Positions 1-8,738 are shown, counted from the stretch's first letter. The stretch: DNA of 64,000 nucleotides from an uncultured Flavobacteriaceae bacterium (GCA_947500525.1 CANMSH010000008.1:120416-184415); one strand, 5' to 3'. Notes: generated from the sequence alone by a model not told the origin. Translations and numbers: made by a program.

Positions 1-399
1 AGGAGGCAATGCTTTTAAAGCCATTTTTAACTGTTGTTGTTGCTCATTATCATCTAACTTGACTTCAATGGAATCTTCGTCAACCAACTTATAACTGACA
101 CTATCAACACCAACATTTTTCGATTCTTTTTTATTTTTTCTATATTGGTCATAATACATATTTCGCGCTAAATGATACATCCAAGTAGAAAATTTTCCAC
201 TACCCGTAAAGGTGTGCTTGTATTTCAAAATTCGAACAAATACATTTTGGACTAAATCTTCACTGGCCTCTAGATCGTGATTCATTTTAAAGAAAAATCC
301 TAATAGCATTTTTTTGTATCGTTCATACAACAAACCGAGCTTGTCTACTTCACCAGACTTCACTTTAAGCATTAATGCATTATCGGATAAACTGTTCAA
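1..399 (-). CDS. ECF-type RNA polymerase sigma factor, 3' end cut by window edge
   Basis: Reading leftward gives a sigma-70 region 2 protein: LGLLYERYKKMLLGFFFKMN, then DLEASEDLVQNVFVRI (core-binding helix), then GKFSTWMYHLARNMYYDQYR, the -10-recognition helix of ECF factors. Region 4 lies off the window. ECF factors direct RNA polymerase to stress or surface-signal genes. The start is uncertain. The frame is open from a TAA upstream; TTG at 399 would give a normal N-terminus and the first ATG is at 372, so TTG is slightly preferred. About 258 bases without a gene separate it from the protease gene on the same strand. Regulon unknown; no anti-sigma gene is visible on this side. Confidence 0.85.
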   Translation of the reverse strand, partial: MNSLSDNALMLKVKSGEVDKLGLLYERYKKMLLGFFFKMNHDLEASEDLVQNVFVRILKYKHTFTGSGKFSTWMYHLARNMYYDQYRKNKKESKNVGVDSVSYKLVDEDSIEVKLDDNEQQQQLKMALKALPP

Positions 400-657
400 A
401 ATTTGGTTGTTGAATTATTAGTTACAAAAAGGGTAACTCAGACCCAATAAAAATGTTACAGAAATTGAAAAATATTTTTATGTAAGATACAAAATGGTTA
501 GAAATGATGATGTTTTTTGCTAACTACTTCTTTTATAATAAGGAAGTTACTTGCAAAATTAAACAATCGAATTTCGATAGTTGAACTTTAAAAGTATATT
601 GTATTTCACATTTTAATTCTATCAATTATGGAAGCAAAATCCAAAACGTGATATCCT

Positions 658-2085
658 TTATTTATTCTTTAATTGCTCAATAGCATTTAAAATCTGTTTT
701 TTATCCGCATCAAGATTGTCAGCAACACTTCGAAAAAACGTTTGCCTGTCTTCAGGATAAGCGATCTGATAATCAACTGGAACTCCAATGTTTTCGTAAA
801 AAGACCCGTTATTATCTGAGTAAATCTCATTAGAAATAGAGAATGTCCAACCATTAGGTAGTTTTTTTTCTAAAGCAGTCGAAAGAGCTCCTTGAGTGGG
901 CATACCAATTCTTTTTATATGAGGAAGAGACATGGTACCAATTGAAAAAGCTTCGGAAGCGCTGCCAGTTTGTTGTGAAGTAATTACAAATACTGGGTTG
1001 GTATAGGCCTTATCAGAAGCGCTGAGATAAATGGGAGCGTTTGGAGAAAAACCATCCTTATATTTTAGTTTTGACGAGGCAATTTGTCTCGTTTTTTCAT
1101 TGAATCGTTTTAAAATTTCAAAACTTACAGCATCTTGACCACCACCATTAAATCGAAGATCAATAATGATAGAGGTAGTATTCTTTAGATCATTCATTAC
1201 CATATTCATTATTTTATTTACACCTGCAACTTCAGATTCTATATACGTACCTTCGTTAATTTCATGAAAAGTTTTTATATAAGCATCAACATACCCCAAC
1301 TCTTTAACCAAAGATTCTGATAGATCTAAGTCTGCATACAACCACATAGATTTCACTTGAATAAACCCAATATTGTTCTCCATTTCCCCCCAGTTAATTA
1401 GCCATGAATCTTTTGTCATGTTTTCTACCATGTGATTTTCGGCAACCATATGGGCAATTTGAAAATCACCATATTCTTGAAGCTGTTTATTTGAAGGGTT
1501 TTGTACTTCATTCTTATCTAATTCATCTACAAGAGCTTGCACTTCTGTGGAAGCTTCAAGAAAGGCATGATTGTCATTGATTATTTCTAAAGTTTCTTCT
1601 AGAGTTTTATATAAATTTAAATCAGTGGGATTGCTTTTTAATTTTTGCTTTTGTTCCTGATAGATTTCTTGAAGATTTATATCGTTAAGATCGTCAAAGA
1701 TATAGTGATCTTCAAGGGTTTTTGAGAATACTTCAAAATTGTAAAGCACATCTTTTTTCTTTTGTTCTGTAATTATTTGATTACAAAGTGATGGAAGTGT
1801 ATCCGTTTTAGTGAATTTATAGCTTATTACTCCTTTTGTTAATGATAAAGTATCACTTTTAAGACTAAGATTTTTTAGAATCTCGTTTAATGGAGCTTGT
1901 CTTTTCGGTAAACAAGAGATAGTAGTGATGTCAAAAAGCGAATATTGAGTGCTATCCTGAATTTGGAGGATCCATCCAGATCCAAGAGATTCCCATGTTC
2001 CGTTAATTGAAGTCACTTTTGATGATTTTTTTTGACACGAAACGGCTAAAACAATTAAGATAAAATAAATAACTTTAAACTTCAT
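658..2085 (-). CDS. S41-family peptidase (tail-specific protease type), lipoprotein
   Basis: The 475-residue product begins with a short positively charged stretch, a hydrophobic segment and lipobox LAVSC, so it should be a lipid-anchored envelope protein with Cys17 at its mature N-terminus. The C-terminal half carries the S41 core: IIIDLRFNGGG near residue 310, then SQQTGSASEAF near 370, where the Ser is the expected nucleophile. The N-terminal 200 residues resemble the helical cap of C-terminal-processing-like proteases; no clear PDZ domain was recognised. It probably degrades or trims secreted peptides; the substrate is unknown. It stands alone on the minus strand, divergent from the PPK2 gene. 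Confidence 0.88.
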   Translation of the reverse strand: MKFKVIYFILIVLAVSCQKKSSKVTSINGTWESLGSGWILQIQDSTQYSLFDITTISCLPKRQAPLNEILKNLSLKSDTLSLTKGVISYKFTKTDTLPSLCNQIITEQKKKDVLYNFEVFSKTLEDHYIFDDLNDINLQEIYQEQKQKLKSNPTDLNLYKTLEETLEIINDNHAFLEASTEVQALVDELDKNEVQNPSNKQLQEYGDFQIAHMVAENHMVENMTKDSWLINWGEMENNIGFIQVKSMWLYADLDLSESLVKELGYVDAYIKTFHEINEGTYIESEVAGVNKIMNMVMNDLKNTTSIIIDLRFNGGGQDAVSFEILKRFNEKTRQIASSKLKYKDGFSPNAPIYLSASDKAYTNPVFVITSQQTGSASEAFSIGTMSLPHIKRIGMPTQGALSTALEKKLPNGWTFSISNEIYSDNNGSFYENIGVPVDYQIAYPEDRQTFFRSVADNLDADKKQILNAIEQLKNK

Positions 2086-2241
2086 ACTACTATTTTAACT
2101 AAAGAGTTCAATTATTTTAAATTGTTACAATTATAGTTTTATCGTTCACATATATTCATGAAAATAGATGAAATTATTGATATAGTAAGCGTTGAAACCT
2201 ATTGTATTATTTCTATCTTTAACCCATAATCTATTCTAACT

Positions 2242-3102
2242 ATGAGTTCTGAAAATCACAAAGTTTCTAAAAAAATTACGCTTAGCGAGGTGACGACGAA
2301 AGTCGTGGATGCTTCTGCGAAGAAAAAGCTAAAAAAGGTAAGAAAGCAAATTAGTGAACTACAAGATACTATGTATGCCCACGGTAAGTATAGTATGTTA
2401 GTTTGTTTACAAGGTATGGATACAGCAGGTAAAGATAGCTTGATTCGTGAAGTATTTAAGGATGTGAATGCAAGAGGTGTTGAAGTACATAGTTTTAAAG
2501 TACCAACCGACAAAGAGTTGAAGCATGATTTTTTATGGAGACATTATATAGCCTTACCTGAACGAGGAAAAATAGGAGTGTTTAACCGTACACATTATGA
2601 AAATGTACTAGTGACGAGAGTGCATCCGGGCTACATTATGGGTGAAAACATTCCGGCAATAAAAGGCGTCGATCATTTAAACGATGCGTTCTATCATAAG
2701 CGTATGGAACATATTAATAATTTTGAAAGTCATATTGCTGCAAATGGCACTATCATTTTGAAGTTCTTTTTACATTTATCTAAAGAAGAGCAAGCCAAAA
2801 GGTTGTTAAGAAGAATCAATTTGCGAGAGAAGAATTGGAAATTCTCTAGTGGTGATTTAAAAGAAAGAAAACTATGGGATAAATACCAAGTTTGTTACGA
2901 AGATGTATTAAACAGAACGTCTACAGAAAAAGCTCCTTGGTATATCGTTCCAGCAGATGATAAACCTACCGCTCGCTTAATAGTAGCATCTACAATATTA
3001 GAAACACTGCAACAATATAAAGATATTAAAGAACCAGAGTTAGATGAGGAAACTAAGTCAAGATTAACAGAATTCAAATCACAATTAGAAAACGAACAAT
3101 GA
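2242..3102 (+). CDS. Polyphosphate kinase 2 family protein
   Basis: The 286-residue cytoplasmic kinase has Walker A GMDTAGKDS at about residues 58-66 and a Walker B-type segment IGVFNRTHYENVLV near 111-124. Both are diagnostic of PPK2, which transfers phosphate between polyphosphate and nucleotides. Length fits single-domain class I/III PPK2 enzymes; the sequence alone does not settle whether AMP or ADP is preferred. Its stop overlaps the next start as ATGA, so it should be cotranscribed and translationally coupled with the M28 peptidase gene. With the 5'-nucleotidase two genes on, the operon suggests nucleotide and phosphate handling (inference). Confidence 0.93.
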   Translation: MSSENHKVSKKITLSEVTTKVVDASAKKKLKKVRKQISELQDTMYAHGKYSMLVCLQGMDTAGKDSLIREVFKDVNARGVEVHSFKVPTDKELKHDFLWRHYIALPERGKIGVFNRTHYENVLVTRVHPGYIMGENIPAIKGVDHLNDAFYHKRMEHINNFESHIAANGTIILKFFLHLSKEEQAKRLLRRINLREKNWKFSSGDLKERKLWDKYQVCYEDVLNRTSTEKAPWYIVPADDKPTARLIVASTILETLQQYKDIKEPELDEETKSRLTEFKSQLENEQ

Positions 3103-4508
3103 TGAATAGAGTATTGTCAATTAGTATATATATTATAATCTTTCAATTGTTGAGTTGCGGCGAAGTTGTGTCTCAACAAGTGAGTGATGTGAAGGATTCA
3201 ATTCAAGTAAAAAAAATCTACACTGAAGCTTTAACAAAAGGACAGAGTTATGCGTGGTTAGATTATTTATCGAATAGAATAGGGCCCAGATTGGCAGGGT
3301 CCGAAGGAGATAAAAAGGCAGTTGCATGGGGAAAAAAAGAGTTAGAGAAGTTAGGTTTAGATAAAGTTTGGTTGCAACCTGTTACAGTTCCGCATTGGGA
3401 GCGAGGAGAAAAGGAAATTGCTCGTATAGAAACACAGTTTGGTAATTTTGATTTAGCCATTTGCGCCTTAGGAGGTTCAATTGCGACTCCAGAAACTGGA
3501 ATCACTGCAGAAGTCATTGAGGTGCAAAGCCTTAAAGAAGTAGAAGATCTAGGTGACAAAGTTAAAGGAAAAATTGTTTTTTATAATAGACCCATGCCGG
3601 CAGATAAAATTGAAACATTTAAAGCATACGGCGCAACTGTAGATCAAAGGTATAGTGGTGCAAGAATTGCTGGAAAATATGGTGCAGTTGGTGCCATAGT
3701 GCGTTCTATGAATTTGTCTATAGATAATTATCCGCATACGGGAACCATGAGTTATGGTGAAAACCCTGATCATATGAAGATTCCAACTGCAGCAATTAGT
3801 ACGAATGGTGCTGAAACTTTAAGTAAATTTTTACAGCAAAAAGATAAAATTAAAACGAAATTATATTTTAAGCAAAGTTGTAAAACCTTACCCAATGCAC
3901 AATCTTATAATGTAATTGGAGAAATAAAGGGTAGTGAATTCCCCAATGAGATTATGGTTGTTGGAGGGCATCTAGATTCTTGGGATTTGGGTGACGGTTC
4001 GCATGATGATGGTGCCGGGATTGTGCAATCTATGGAAGTATTACGTTTGTTCAAAGAGCTAAATATTAAGCCGAAAAGAACATTGAGAGTCGTGTTGTTT
4101 GCGAATGAAGAAAATGGTCTTGCCGGAGGAAAAGAATATGCTCGATTGGCTAAGGAAAATAAGGAAAATCATATTGTAGCTCTAGAATCTGATTCTGGAG
4201 GATTTACACCAAGAGGGTTTGGTTTTACATGTAATGATGAAAATTTTAAACAAGTAGAAGGATGGAAATCTTTATTTGAACCCTACAACTTACATATTTT
4301 CGCTAGAGGCGGAGGAGGGGCAGACATAGGTCCGTTAAAAAAGGATGATAATGTTATTTTAGGATTACGTCCCGATTCTCAACGTTATTTCGATTATCAT
4401 CACACGGCTATTGATACTTTTGATAAAATTAATAAAAGAGAGTTAGAACTAGGAGCAGCAAGTATGGCATCAATTATTTATTTGTTTGATACTTACGGGA
4501 TCAAATAA
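3099..4508 (+). CDS. M28-family metallopeptidase, lipoprotein
   Basis: The 469-residue product has an N-terminal hydrophobic signal ending in lipobox LLSC, so it is probably lipid-anchored outside the cytoplasm. A protease-associated (PA) insert lies around residues 130-230. It is followed by the M28 zinc-binding core: GGHLDSWDLGDGSHDDGAG near 290-308, NEENGLAGG near 346, ESDSGG near 364, and a late YHHTAIDTFDKI. The paired His/Asp/Glu ligands are all present, so it should be an active aminopeptidase or carboxypeptidase Q-like enzyme. It overlaps the PPK2 gene by 4 bases and is followed 8 bases later by the 5'-nucleotidase gene. Confidence 0.92.
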   Translation: MMNRVLSISIYIIIFQLLSCGEVVSQQVSDVKDSIQVKKIYTEALTKGQSYAWLDYLSNRIGPRLAGSEGDKKAVAWGKKELEKLGLDKVWLQPVTVPHWERGEKEIARIETQFGNFDLAICALGGSIATPETGITAEVIEVQSLKEVEDLGDKVKGKIVFYNRPMPADKIETFKAYGATVDQRYSGARIAGKYGAVGAIVRSMNLSIDNYPHTGTMSYGENPDHMKIPTAAISTNGAETLSKFLQQKDKIKTKLYFKQSCKTLPNAQSYNVIGEIKGSEFPNEIMVVGGHLDSWDLGDGSHDDGAGIVQSMEVLRLFKELNIKPKRTLRVVLFANEENGLAGGKEYARLAKENKENHIVALESDSGGFTPRGFGFTCNDENFKQVEGWKSLFEPYNLHIFARGGGGADIGPLKKDDNVILGLRPDSQRYFDYHHTAIDTFDKINKRELELGAASMASIIYLFDTYGIK

Positions 4509-4516
4509 TTTACTTT

Positions 4517-6064
4517 ATGAATAAAATTAGAGTTCTTATTTTAAGCATATGTTTTGTTTTACAGCTATCATGTAGTACTTCAAAACCTGCTACAACGACT
4601 GCAGGGTCTTTCGATGACGGAAAAATAAGTCTCACCTTTCTACAAGTAAATGATGTTTATGAAATTGCTCCGTTGGGTGGAGGTGAAGAAGGCGGAATGG
4701 CAAGAGTAGCTACCTTGAAGAAAAACCTATTGAAAGAGAATCCAAATACGTTTGCTGTTATGGCCGGAGATTTTTTAAGTCCGTCTTTGTTAGGAACCAT
4801 AAAGTATAAGGGAAAACGTATAAAAGGTCAGCAAATGATCGAGGTTATGAACGCCGCTGGTTTTGATTTAGCTACTTTTGGAAATCATGAATTCGATTTA
4901 AGCAAGCAAGAACTGCAAGAGCGATTAAACGAGTCAAATTTTCAGTGGACTTCAGCAAATGTGCGTCAAAAATTTTGTGGAGAAACTTTTCCTTTTTTTA
5001 AAGTAAGAAATGGTGTAAAAGAGTTTGTTTCTGATGTCCATATTTTGCAAACAATTGACGCCGATGGAACCCGCGTAAAAGTTGGGGTTTTTAGTGTAAC
5101 TCTCCCATCAAACCCGAAAAGTTATGTGGCTTACACCGATATATATGATCAGGCGAAAAGAGCATATAGAATTTTAAAAGAACAAACGGATATTGTCATT
5201 GGTTTGACTCATGTGAAATTAGAGGAGGATAAGAAAATTGCAGAATTGTTAGGTGATGTTCCATTAATCATGGGAGGTCATGAACATAACAATATGTTGA
5301 TCAAGGTGGACAAAACTCAAATTGCTAAGGCAGATGCAAATGCAAAAACTGCCTACGTACATCACATAGATTTTGATAAGAGTACCAAGGTCTTAAGTTT
5401 AAAATCAGAGTTAGTACCAATCACCGATGCATTAACAAATGACATTTATACGCAACAAGTAGTTGATAAATGGAATGGCATCTTAAATGAACAGATAAAA
5501 GAAATCATTTCAAATCCAAATGAAACGATTTATGTTGCGCAAGAACCTCTTGATGGTCGAGATACCCCGATACGAAGTGTACAGACTAATTTGGGGCAAT
5601 TAATAGCCCGATCAATGGCATACGGTTTTGATGATAAGGTAGATTGCGCATTAGTAAACGGAGGTTCTATCCGCATAGATGATCAATTGGTAGGAGCGAT
5701 TAATAGTTTAGATATGTTTAGAGTATTACCCTTTGGAGGAGGTATTTTAAAGGTGAATATAAAAGGATATCTTTTAAAAGAAGTTTTAAACTATGGAAAA
5801 TCGAAAGCCGGTACAGGAGCATATCTTCAGCGATATGCAGTGAGTTTTGATAAGACAAGAAAAGAATGGATCATCGATGGAGAAGGAATTAAAAATGACA
5901 AAATATATAAAGTAGCCTTCAGTGATTACTTGCTCAAAGGCTTTGATATCCCTTTCTTAAAGGCTGATAATAAGGGAGTTTTGAATGTATATACACCTAC
6001 CAAGAGTGAGTTAGGAACCGATATTAGAAAAACGATAATAGCCTATCTTAAATCTTCAAAGTAA
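4517..6064 (+). CDS. 5'-nucleotidase / metallophosphoesterase, lipoprotein
   Basis: The 515-residue lipoprotein (lipobox QLSC) has the two-domain 5'-nucleotidase layout. The N-terminal metallophosphoesterase domain shows LQVNDVYEI (a variant of the usual LHTND), MAGDFLSPS, FGNHEFD, GLTHVK and GGHEHN. The C-terminal nucleotide-binding domain shows NGGSIRID and a late FSDYLLKGFD. It should hydrolyse nucleotides or sugar-nucleotides outside the cytoplasm to salvage nucleosides and phosphate. It is the last gene of the PPK2-M28 run. A weak stem (6066-6094) follows the stop and then the porin operators begin. Confidence 0.92.
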   Translation: MNKIRVLILSICFVLQLSCSTSKPATTTAGSFDDGKISLTFLQVNDVYEIAPLGGGEEGGMARVATLKKNLLKENPNTFAVMAGDFLSPSLLGTIKYKGKRIKGQQMIEVMNAAGFDLATFGNHEFDLSKQELQERLNESNFQWTSANVRQKFCGETFPFFKVRNGVKEFVSDVHILQTIDADGTRVKVGVFSVTLPSNPKSYVAYTDIYDQAKRAYRILKEQTDIVIGLTHVKLEEDKKIAELLGDVPLIMGGHEHNNMLIKVDKTQIAKADANAKTAYVHHIDFDKSTKVLSLKSELVPITDALTNDIYTQQVVDKWNGILNEQIKEIISNPNETIYVAQEPLDGRDTPIRSVQTNLGQLIARSMAYGFDDKVDCALVNGGSIRIDDQLVGAINSLDMFRVLPFGGGILKVNIKGYLLKEVLNYGKSKAGTGAYLQRYAVSFDKTRKEWIIDGEGIKNDKIYKVAFSDYLLKGFDIPFLKADNKGVLNVYTPTKSELGTDIRKTIIAYLKSSK

Positions 6065-6096
6065 ATTTATACTACTGAAATTCAGAAGTATAAAAA

Positions 6097-6121
6097 TTTA
6101 TTTAAAATAAATCTAAATAAA
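6097..6121. promoter_or_regulatory. Operator-like palindrome, copy 1 (porin promoter)
   Basis: Perfect 8-base arms TTTATTTA and TAAATAAA are separated by exactly 9 bases; the inner 19-base core is ATTTAAAATAAATCTAAAT. It lies just upstream of the -33 region of the porin promoter. The same layout recurs at 6172-6195 and 7436-7460. A metal-responsive repressor site (Fur or DtxR type) is inferred from the neighbouring iron-uptake genes. Confidence 0.55.
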
Positions 6122-6145
6122 CTTTTTTTAATTCATTTCCGTTTT

Positions 6146-6153
6146 TATATTTG
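6146..6153 (+). promoter_or_regulatory. Promoter -7 box of the porin gene
   Basis: TATATTTG matches the Bacteroidetes -7 consensus TAnnTTTG. It lies 49 bases before the ATG at 6202, giving a leader of roughly 40 bases that contains operator copy 2. The -33 region is a T-run without a clear TTG. Confidence 0.65.
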
Positions 6154-6171
6154 CACGTTCAAAACAATCTC

Positions 6172-6195
6172 TTATTTATATTAAGTCTAAATAAA
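6172..6195. promoter_or_regulatory. Operator-like palindrome, copy 2 (porin leader)
   Basis: Arms TTATTTA and TAAATAAA are again spaced by 9 bases; the core is ATTTATATTAAGTCTAAAT. It lies between the -7 box and the start codon, so a bound protein would block initiation or early elongation. Confidence 0.55.
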
Positions 6196-6201
6196 AATAA
6201 A

Positions 6202-7365
6202 ATGAACAAAATAAAAGCACTACTATTTACAATTCTTTGTACTTCAATTTCATATGCTCAAACTGCTCCTGATTCATTAAATATGAATCCTCAAACACAA
6301 ATTAACGCCGCACAGCGTATCTTAACAGGTAATATAAATACTGGAGTTACAGTAGGTGGTTATGGCGAGGTATTATATAATCAACCAGAAGGTGATAATG
6401 GAGAAATTGATGTACAGCGGTTGGTAATTCTATTTGGTTACAAATTCGATGATAGAACACAGTTTGTTACTGAAATAGAATGGGAGCATGTAAATGAAGT
6501 TTTTGTAGAGCAAGCATTTTTGCAGTATAGTTTGAATGATAATATAAACCTTCGAGCAGGATTGATGTTAGTACCAATGGGTATTGTCAATGAATATCAT
6601 GAACCAACAACATTCAATGGTGTTGAAAGACCGAGTATAGATGCTTCTATAGTACCTTCTACTTGGAGAGAAATTGGTTTTGGTGTTTCGGGTAGATTAG
6701 ATAACGTATCTATGCGTTACCAAGCGTATATAATGAATGGTTTTGCCTCTATTAATGGATCTAAAGTATTAGGGGGTTCTAACGGATTAAGAAACGGACG
6801 TCAAAAAGGAATTAGATCAACGATAAACAAGCCTACCTTTTCTGCTAAACTTGATCATTACGGAATCCAAGGGTTGCGTTTGGGACTTGCAGGTTATGTT
6901 GGTAGAACACAAGCTGAAGACGATGTAGATGCTATAGATGGATCAGACGTTGGAATTGCAATGATAGGTTTAGATGCACGGTATGCATTTCAACGTTTTA
7001 CTGCGAGAGGTCAATTTATTAACGCCTCTATCTCCGATACTGAAGCTTATAATGCATTAAACAACGCAAATTTAGGTAGCAGATTACAAGGATGGTATTT
7101 AGAAGCCGGATATAATTTATTACCGCAAACAAAAAAACAACGATTATTTGCTTTTACAAGATATGAAGACTATGATACGCATGCATCTGTTGATGGAGAT
7201 TTGTTAAGAAACTTAGCCTATGATCGAAATGAATGGACTTTCGGTTTAAGTTATCATATTTCTCCAGGTGCCGTGGTAAAAGCAGATTATCAAATAAAAG
7301 ATAATGCGGCAGCAAACAGTAATGTCAAAAATCAATTAAATTTTGGCGTTGGCGTTTGGTTCTAA
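6202..7365 (+). CDS. Outer-membrane porin, phosphate-selective O/P-like
   Basis: The 387-residue product has a Sec signal peptide (MNKIKALLFTILCTSISYAQ) and then a beta-barrel pattern of alternating hydrophobic residues ending in the aromatic GVGVWF, typical of outer-membrane insertion. GGYGEVLYN, LRAGLMLVPMGIVNEYHEP and TFGLSYHISPGAVVKADYQ resemble the Bacteroidetes porin family related to O/P porins. A TTG at 6151 would add 17 residues, but it lies inside the promoter box, so ATG 6202 is used. Two operator-like palindromes flank its promoter and a strong terminator follows. The shared operator with the Feo unit suggests a role in metal uptake (inference). Confidence 0.82.
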   Translation: MNKIKALLFTILCTSISYAQTAPDSLNMNPQTQINAAQRILTGNINTGVTVGGYGEVLYNQPEGDNGEIDVQRLVILFGYKFDDRTQFVTEIEWEHVNEVFVEQAFLQYSLNDNINLRAGLMLVPMGIVNEYHEPTTFNGVERPSIDASIVPSTWREIGFGVSGRLDNVSMRYQAYIMNGFASINGSKVLGGSNGLRNGRQKGIRSTINKPTFSAKLDHYGIQGLRLGLAGYVGRTQAEDDVDAIDGSDVGIAMIGLDARYAFQRFTARGQFINASISDTEAYNALNNANLGSRLQGWYLEAGYNLLPQTKKQRLFAFTRYEDYDTHASVDGDLLRNLAYDRNEWTFGLSYHISPGAVVKADYQIKDNAAANSNVKNQLNFGVGVWF

Positions 7366-7390
7366 TTGTAGTTGGTTTAGTTAGGTGAAG

Positions 7391-7430
7391 AGCTGAAATC
7401 AAACTTTTTTAAGTTCGATTTCAGCTTTTC
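7391..7430 (+). terminator. Rho-independent terminator after the porin
   Basis: The perfect 10-base stem AGCTGAAATC / GATTTCAGCT, extended inside by AACTT/AAGTT, is followed by TTTTC. It separates the porin from the flavin/Feo unit. Confidence 0.8.
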
Positions 7431-7435
7431 TTAAT

Positions 7436-7460
7436 TTTATTTAGATTTATTATAAATAAA
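7436..7460. promoter_or_regulatory. Operator-like palindrome, copy 3 (flavin/Feo promoter)
   Basis: Perfect arms TTTATTTA / TAAATAAA with a 9-base spacer, as in copies 1 and 2; the core is ATTTAGATTTATTATAAAT. It covers the -33 region of the promoter at 7465, a classic place for repression. Confidence 0.58.
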
Positions 7461-7464
7461 TATT

Positions 7465-7472
7465 TATTTTTG
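7465..7472 (+). promoter_or_regulatory. Promoter -7 box of the flavin/Feo operon
   Basis: TATTTTTG fits TAnnTTTG. It ends only 5 bases before the ATG at 7477, so transcription should begin at or next to the start codon, pointing to a leaderless or nearly leaderless mRNA. Confidence 0.6.
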
Positions 7473-7476
7473 CTGT

Positions 7477-8013
7477 ATGAATTCAGTTAAACTTTTTCTC
7501 GTCTGTGTGATTTCCATCTCGGTGGGACTTTGTTCATTTAAAGCACCTTCTAAATTACAGAAGAAAATTGCGAAAGAAATTAAATTAGCATTCAGTGTAG
7601 AAAATTATCAGTTAGATGAGATTGAAATTTCTGAATCCATAAATAAGCAACTTACTGCAAAGATTGAAAAGAATAAACTGTTTAAAATTGTATTAAACGA
7701 AGAAGTTTTAGGCTATGCTTTTGTAGATAAGGCACCTAGCAAAACTGATGAGTTTGATTATTTAGTTTTGTTTGACTCAAATCTAATTATCAAAAAAGCC
7801 AAAATATTGATCTACAGAGAAGATTATGGCGGAGAAATTGGTAGTAAGCGCTGGTTAAAGCAATTTATTGGTAAGAAGTGTAAGGATAAATTGGTATATG
7901 AAAAAGATATTGTAGCAATATCTGGAGCGACTATTTCTGCTAACTCTATGACTATTGCCGTCAATAAAGTACTACAAACTGTTAGTGAACTTCAACAGCA
8001 TAAGGTGATCTAA
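7477..8013 (+). CDS. Exported FMN-binding domain protein (predicted covalent flavin)
   Basis: The 178-residue product starts with a hydrophobic export signal (MNSVKLFLVCVISISVGLCS) and ends in an FMN-binding domain. AISGATISANSMTIAVNKV contains the SGAT(x)S motif in which the Thr is flavinylated by ApbE in known members such as NqrC and RnfG. KILIYREDYGGEIGSKRW also matches the family. It should carry an extracytoplasmic FMN and move electrons. It is followed 4 bases later by a membrane protein, then FeoA and FeoB, suggesting it helps reduce Fe3+ to Fe2+ for FeoB. No ApbE gene is in the window. Confidence 0.82.
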   Translation: MNSVKLFLVCVISISVGLCSFKAPSKLQKKIAKEIKLAFSVENYQLDEIEISESINKQLTAKIEKNKLFKIVLNEEVLGYAFVDKAPSKTDEFDYLVLFDSNLIIKKAKILIYREDYGGEIGSKRWLKQFIGKKCKDKLVYEKDIVAISGATISANSMTIAVNKVLQTVSELQQHKVI

Positions 8014-8017
8014 TTAT

Positions 8018-8509
8018 ATGCAGTTAAACGGTTTACTTCTTACTTTTCCAAAAGAAATTAAACTCCTTATCGGAATTTTTCTACTTGTGTTAAGCGTAGG
8101 CTTTTACACCGGTTTATTATTTGTAGGAGAAACATCTTCTGCCGAACCTATGGGTATAGAAGAGCATTACTTAGGTAACGAGAGTGATGAAGAAGCTGAG
8201 GTAATGAAGTTTAAAAAATCTCCAAAGGAGATGCTAACCATTGTGCATACTCATATTTTATCGATGTCTTTAATTTTCTTTTTGCTCGGTGCGATTATGG
8301 CGACGACTCGATTAAATTATAAATGGAAATTATTTTTGATGCTAGAGCCCTTTGCTTCAGTACTCCTTACTTTTGGAGGGATCTACTTTCTTTGGACGGG
8401 GTTAACTTGGTTCAAATATATTGTTATGTTTTCGGGCTTTTTAATGACGATGACTTATACGATATCAGTGCTTGTTATTTTTTCTCAATTACTAAAAAAG
8501 AAAGCTTGA
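8018..8509 (+). CDS. Four-helix membrane protein of the flavin/Feo operon, unknown family
   Basis: The 163-residue protein has four hydrophobic segments (about residues 15-38, 75-97, 106-127 and 132-158). An acidic stretch of about 30 residues lies between helices 1 and 2 (GIEEHYLGNESDEEAEVMKF). A striking HTHILSMSLIFFLLGAIM opens helix 2, and its two His residues could ligate haem or metal (inference). No family was recognised. Tight placement between the exported flavoprotein and feoA suggests a membrane electron donor or anchor that passes electrons to the FMN protein. A structural role is equally possible. Confidence 0.75.
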   Translation: MQLNGLLLTFPKEIKLLIGIFLLVLSVGFYTGLLFVGETSSAEPMGIEEHYLGNESDEEAEVMKFKKSPKEMLTIVHTHILSMSLIFFLLGAIMATTRLNYKWKLFLMLEPFASVLLTFGGIYFLWTGLTWFKYIVMFSGFLMTMTYTISVLVIFSQLLKKKA

Positions 8510-8510
8510 T

Positions 8511-8738
8511 ATGTCATTGACAATAGCAGATTTATTAAAAGGAGAAAAAGCCATTATTAAGCACTTTGTAGCTAAGAATATTCCGTTAAAGTTAATTGAA
8601 ATGGGCTGCATAGAAGGCAATTCTGTAGAACTAGTACAAAGAGCTCCTTTAAAAGATCCATTGTACCTAAATATTAATGGTACATATCTAGCCATTCGCA
8701 AAGAAATTGCGGCTCAAATTAGTATCGAAAAATTATGA
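8511..8738 (+). CDS. feoA: FeoA family protein
   Basis: The 75-residue SH3-like protein follows the membrane gene directly and overlaps feoB by 4 bases (ATGA). MSLTIADLLKGEKAIIKHF, LKLIEMGCIEGNSVELV and DPLYLNINGTYLAIRKE match the FeoA fold. FeoA is a cytoplasmic partner of the ferrous-iron transporter FeoB. The order FeoA then FeoB is the common arrangement. Confidence 0.92.
   Translation: MSLTIADLLKGEKAIIKHFVAKNIPLKLIEMGCIEGNSVELVQRAPLKDPLYLNINGTYLAIRKEIAAQISIEKL

Noticed and set aside
2256..2513. Antisense 85-codon frame within the PPK2 gene
   Set aside because: It overlaps conserved Walker A coding sequence and reads as low-complexity Ser/Leu/Phe protein; not a gene.
6066..6094. Terminator after the 5'-nucleotidase gene
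   Set aside because: The stem TTTATACT/AGTATAAA exists but is all AT apart from a few pairs and has no T-tail, so it is too weak to call.
6151..6201. TTG start giving a longer porin
   Set aside because: The codon is part of the TATATTTG promoter box and the extension precedes a perfect Sec signal; ATG 6202 is used.
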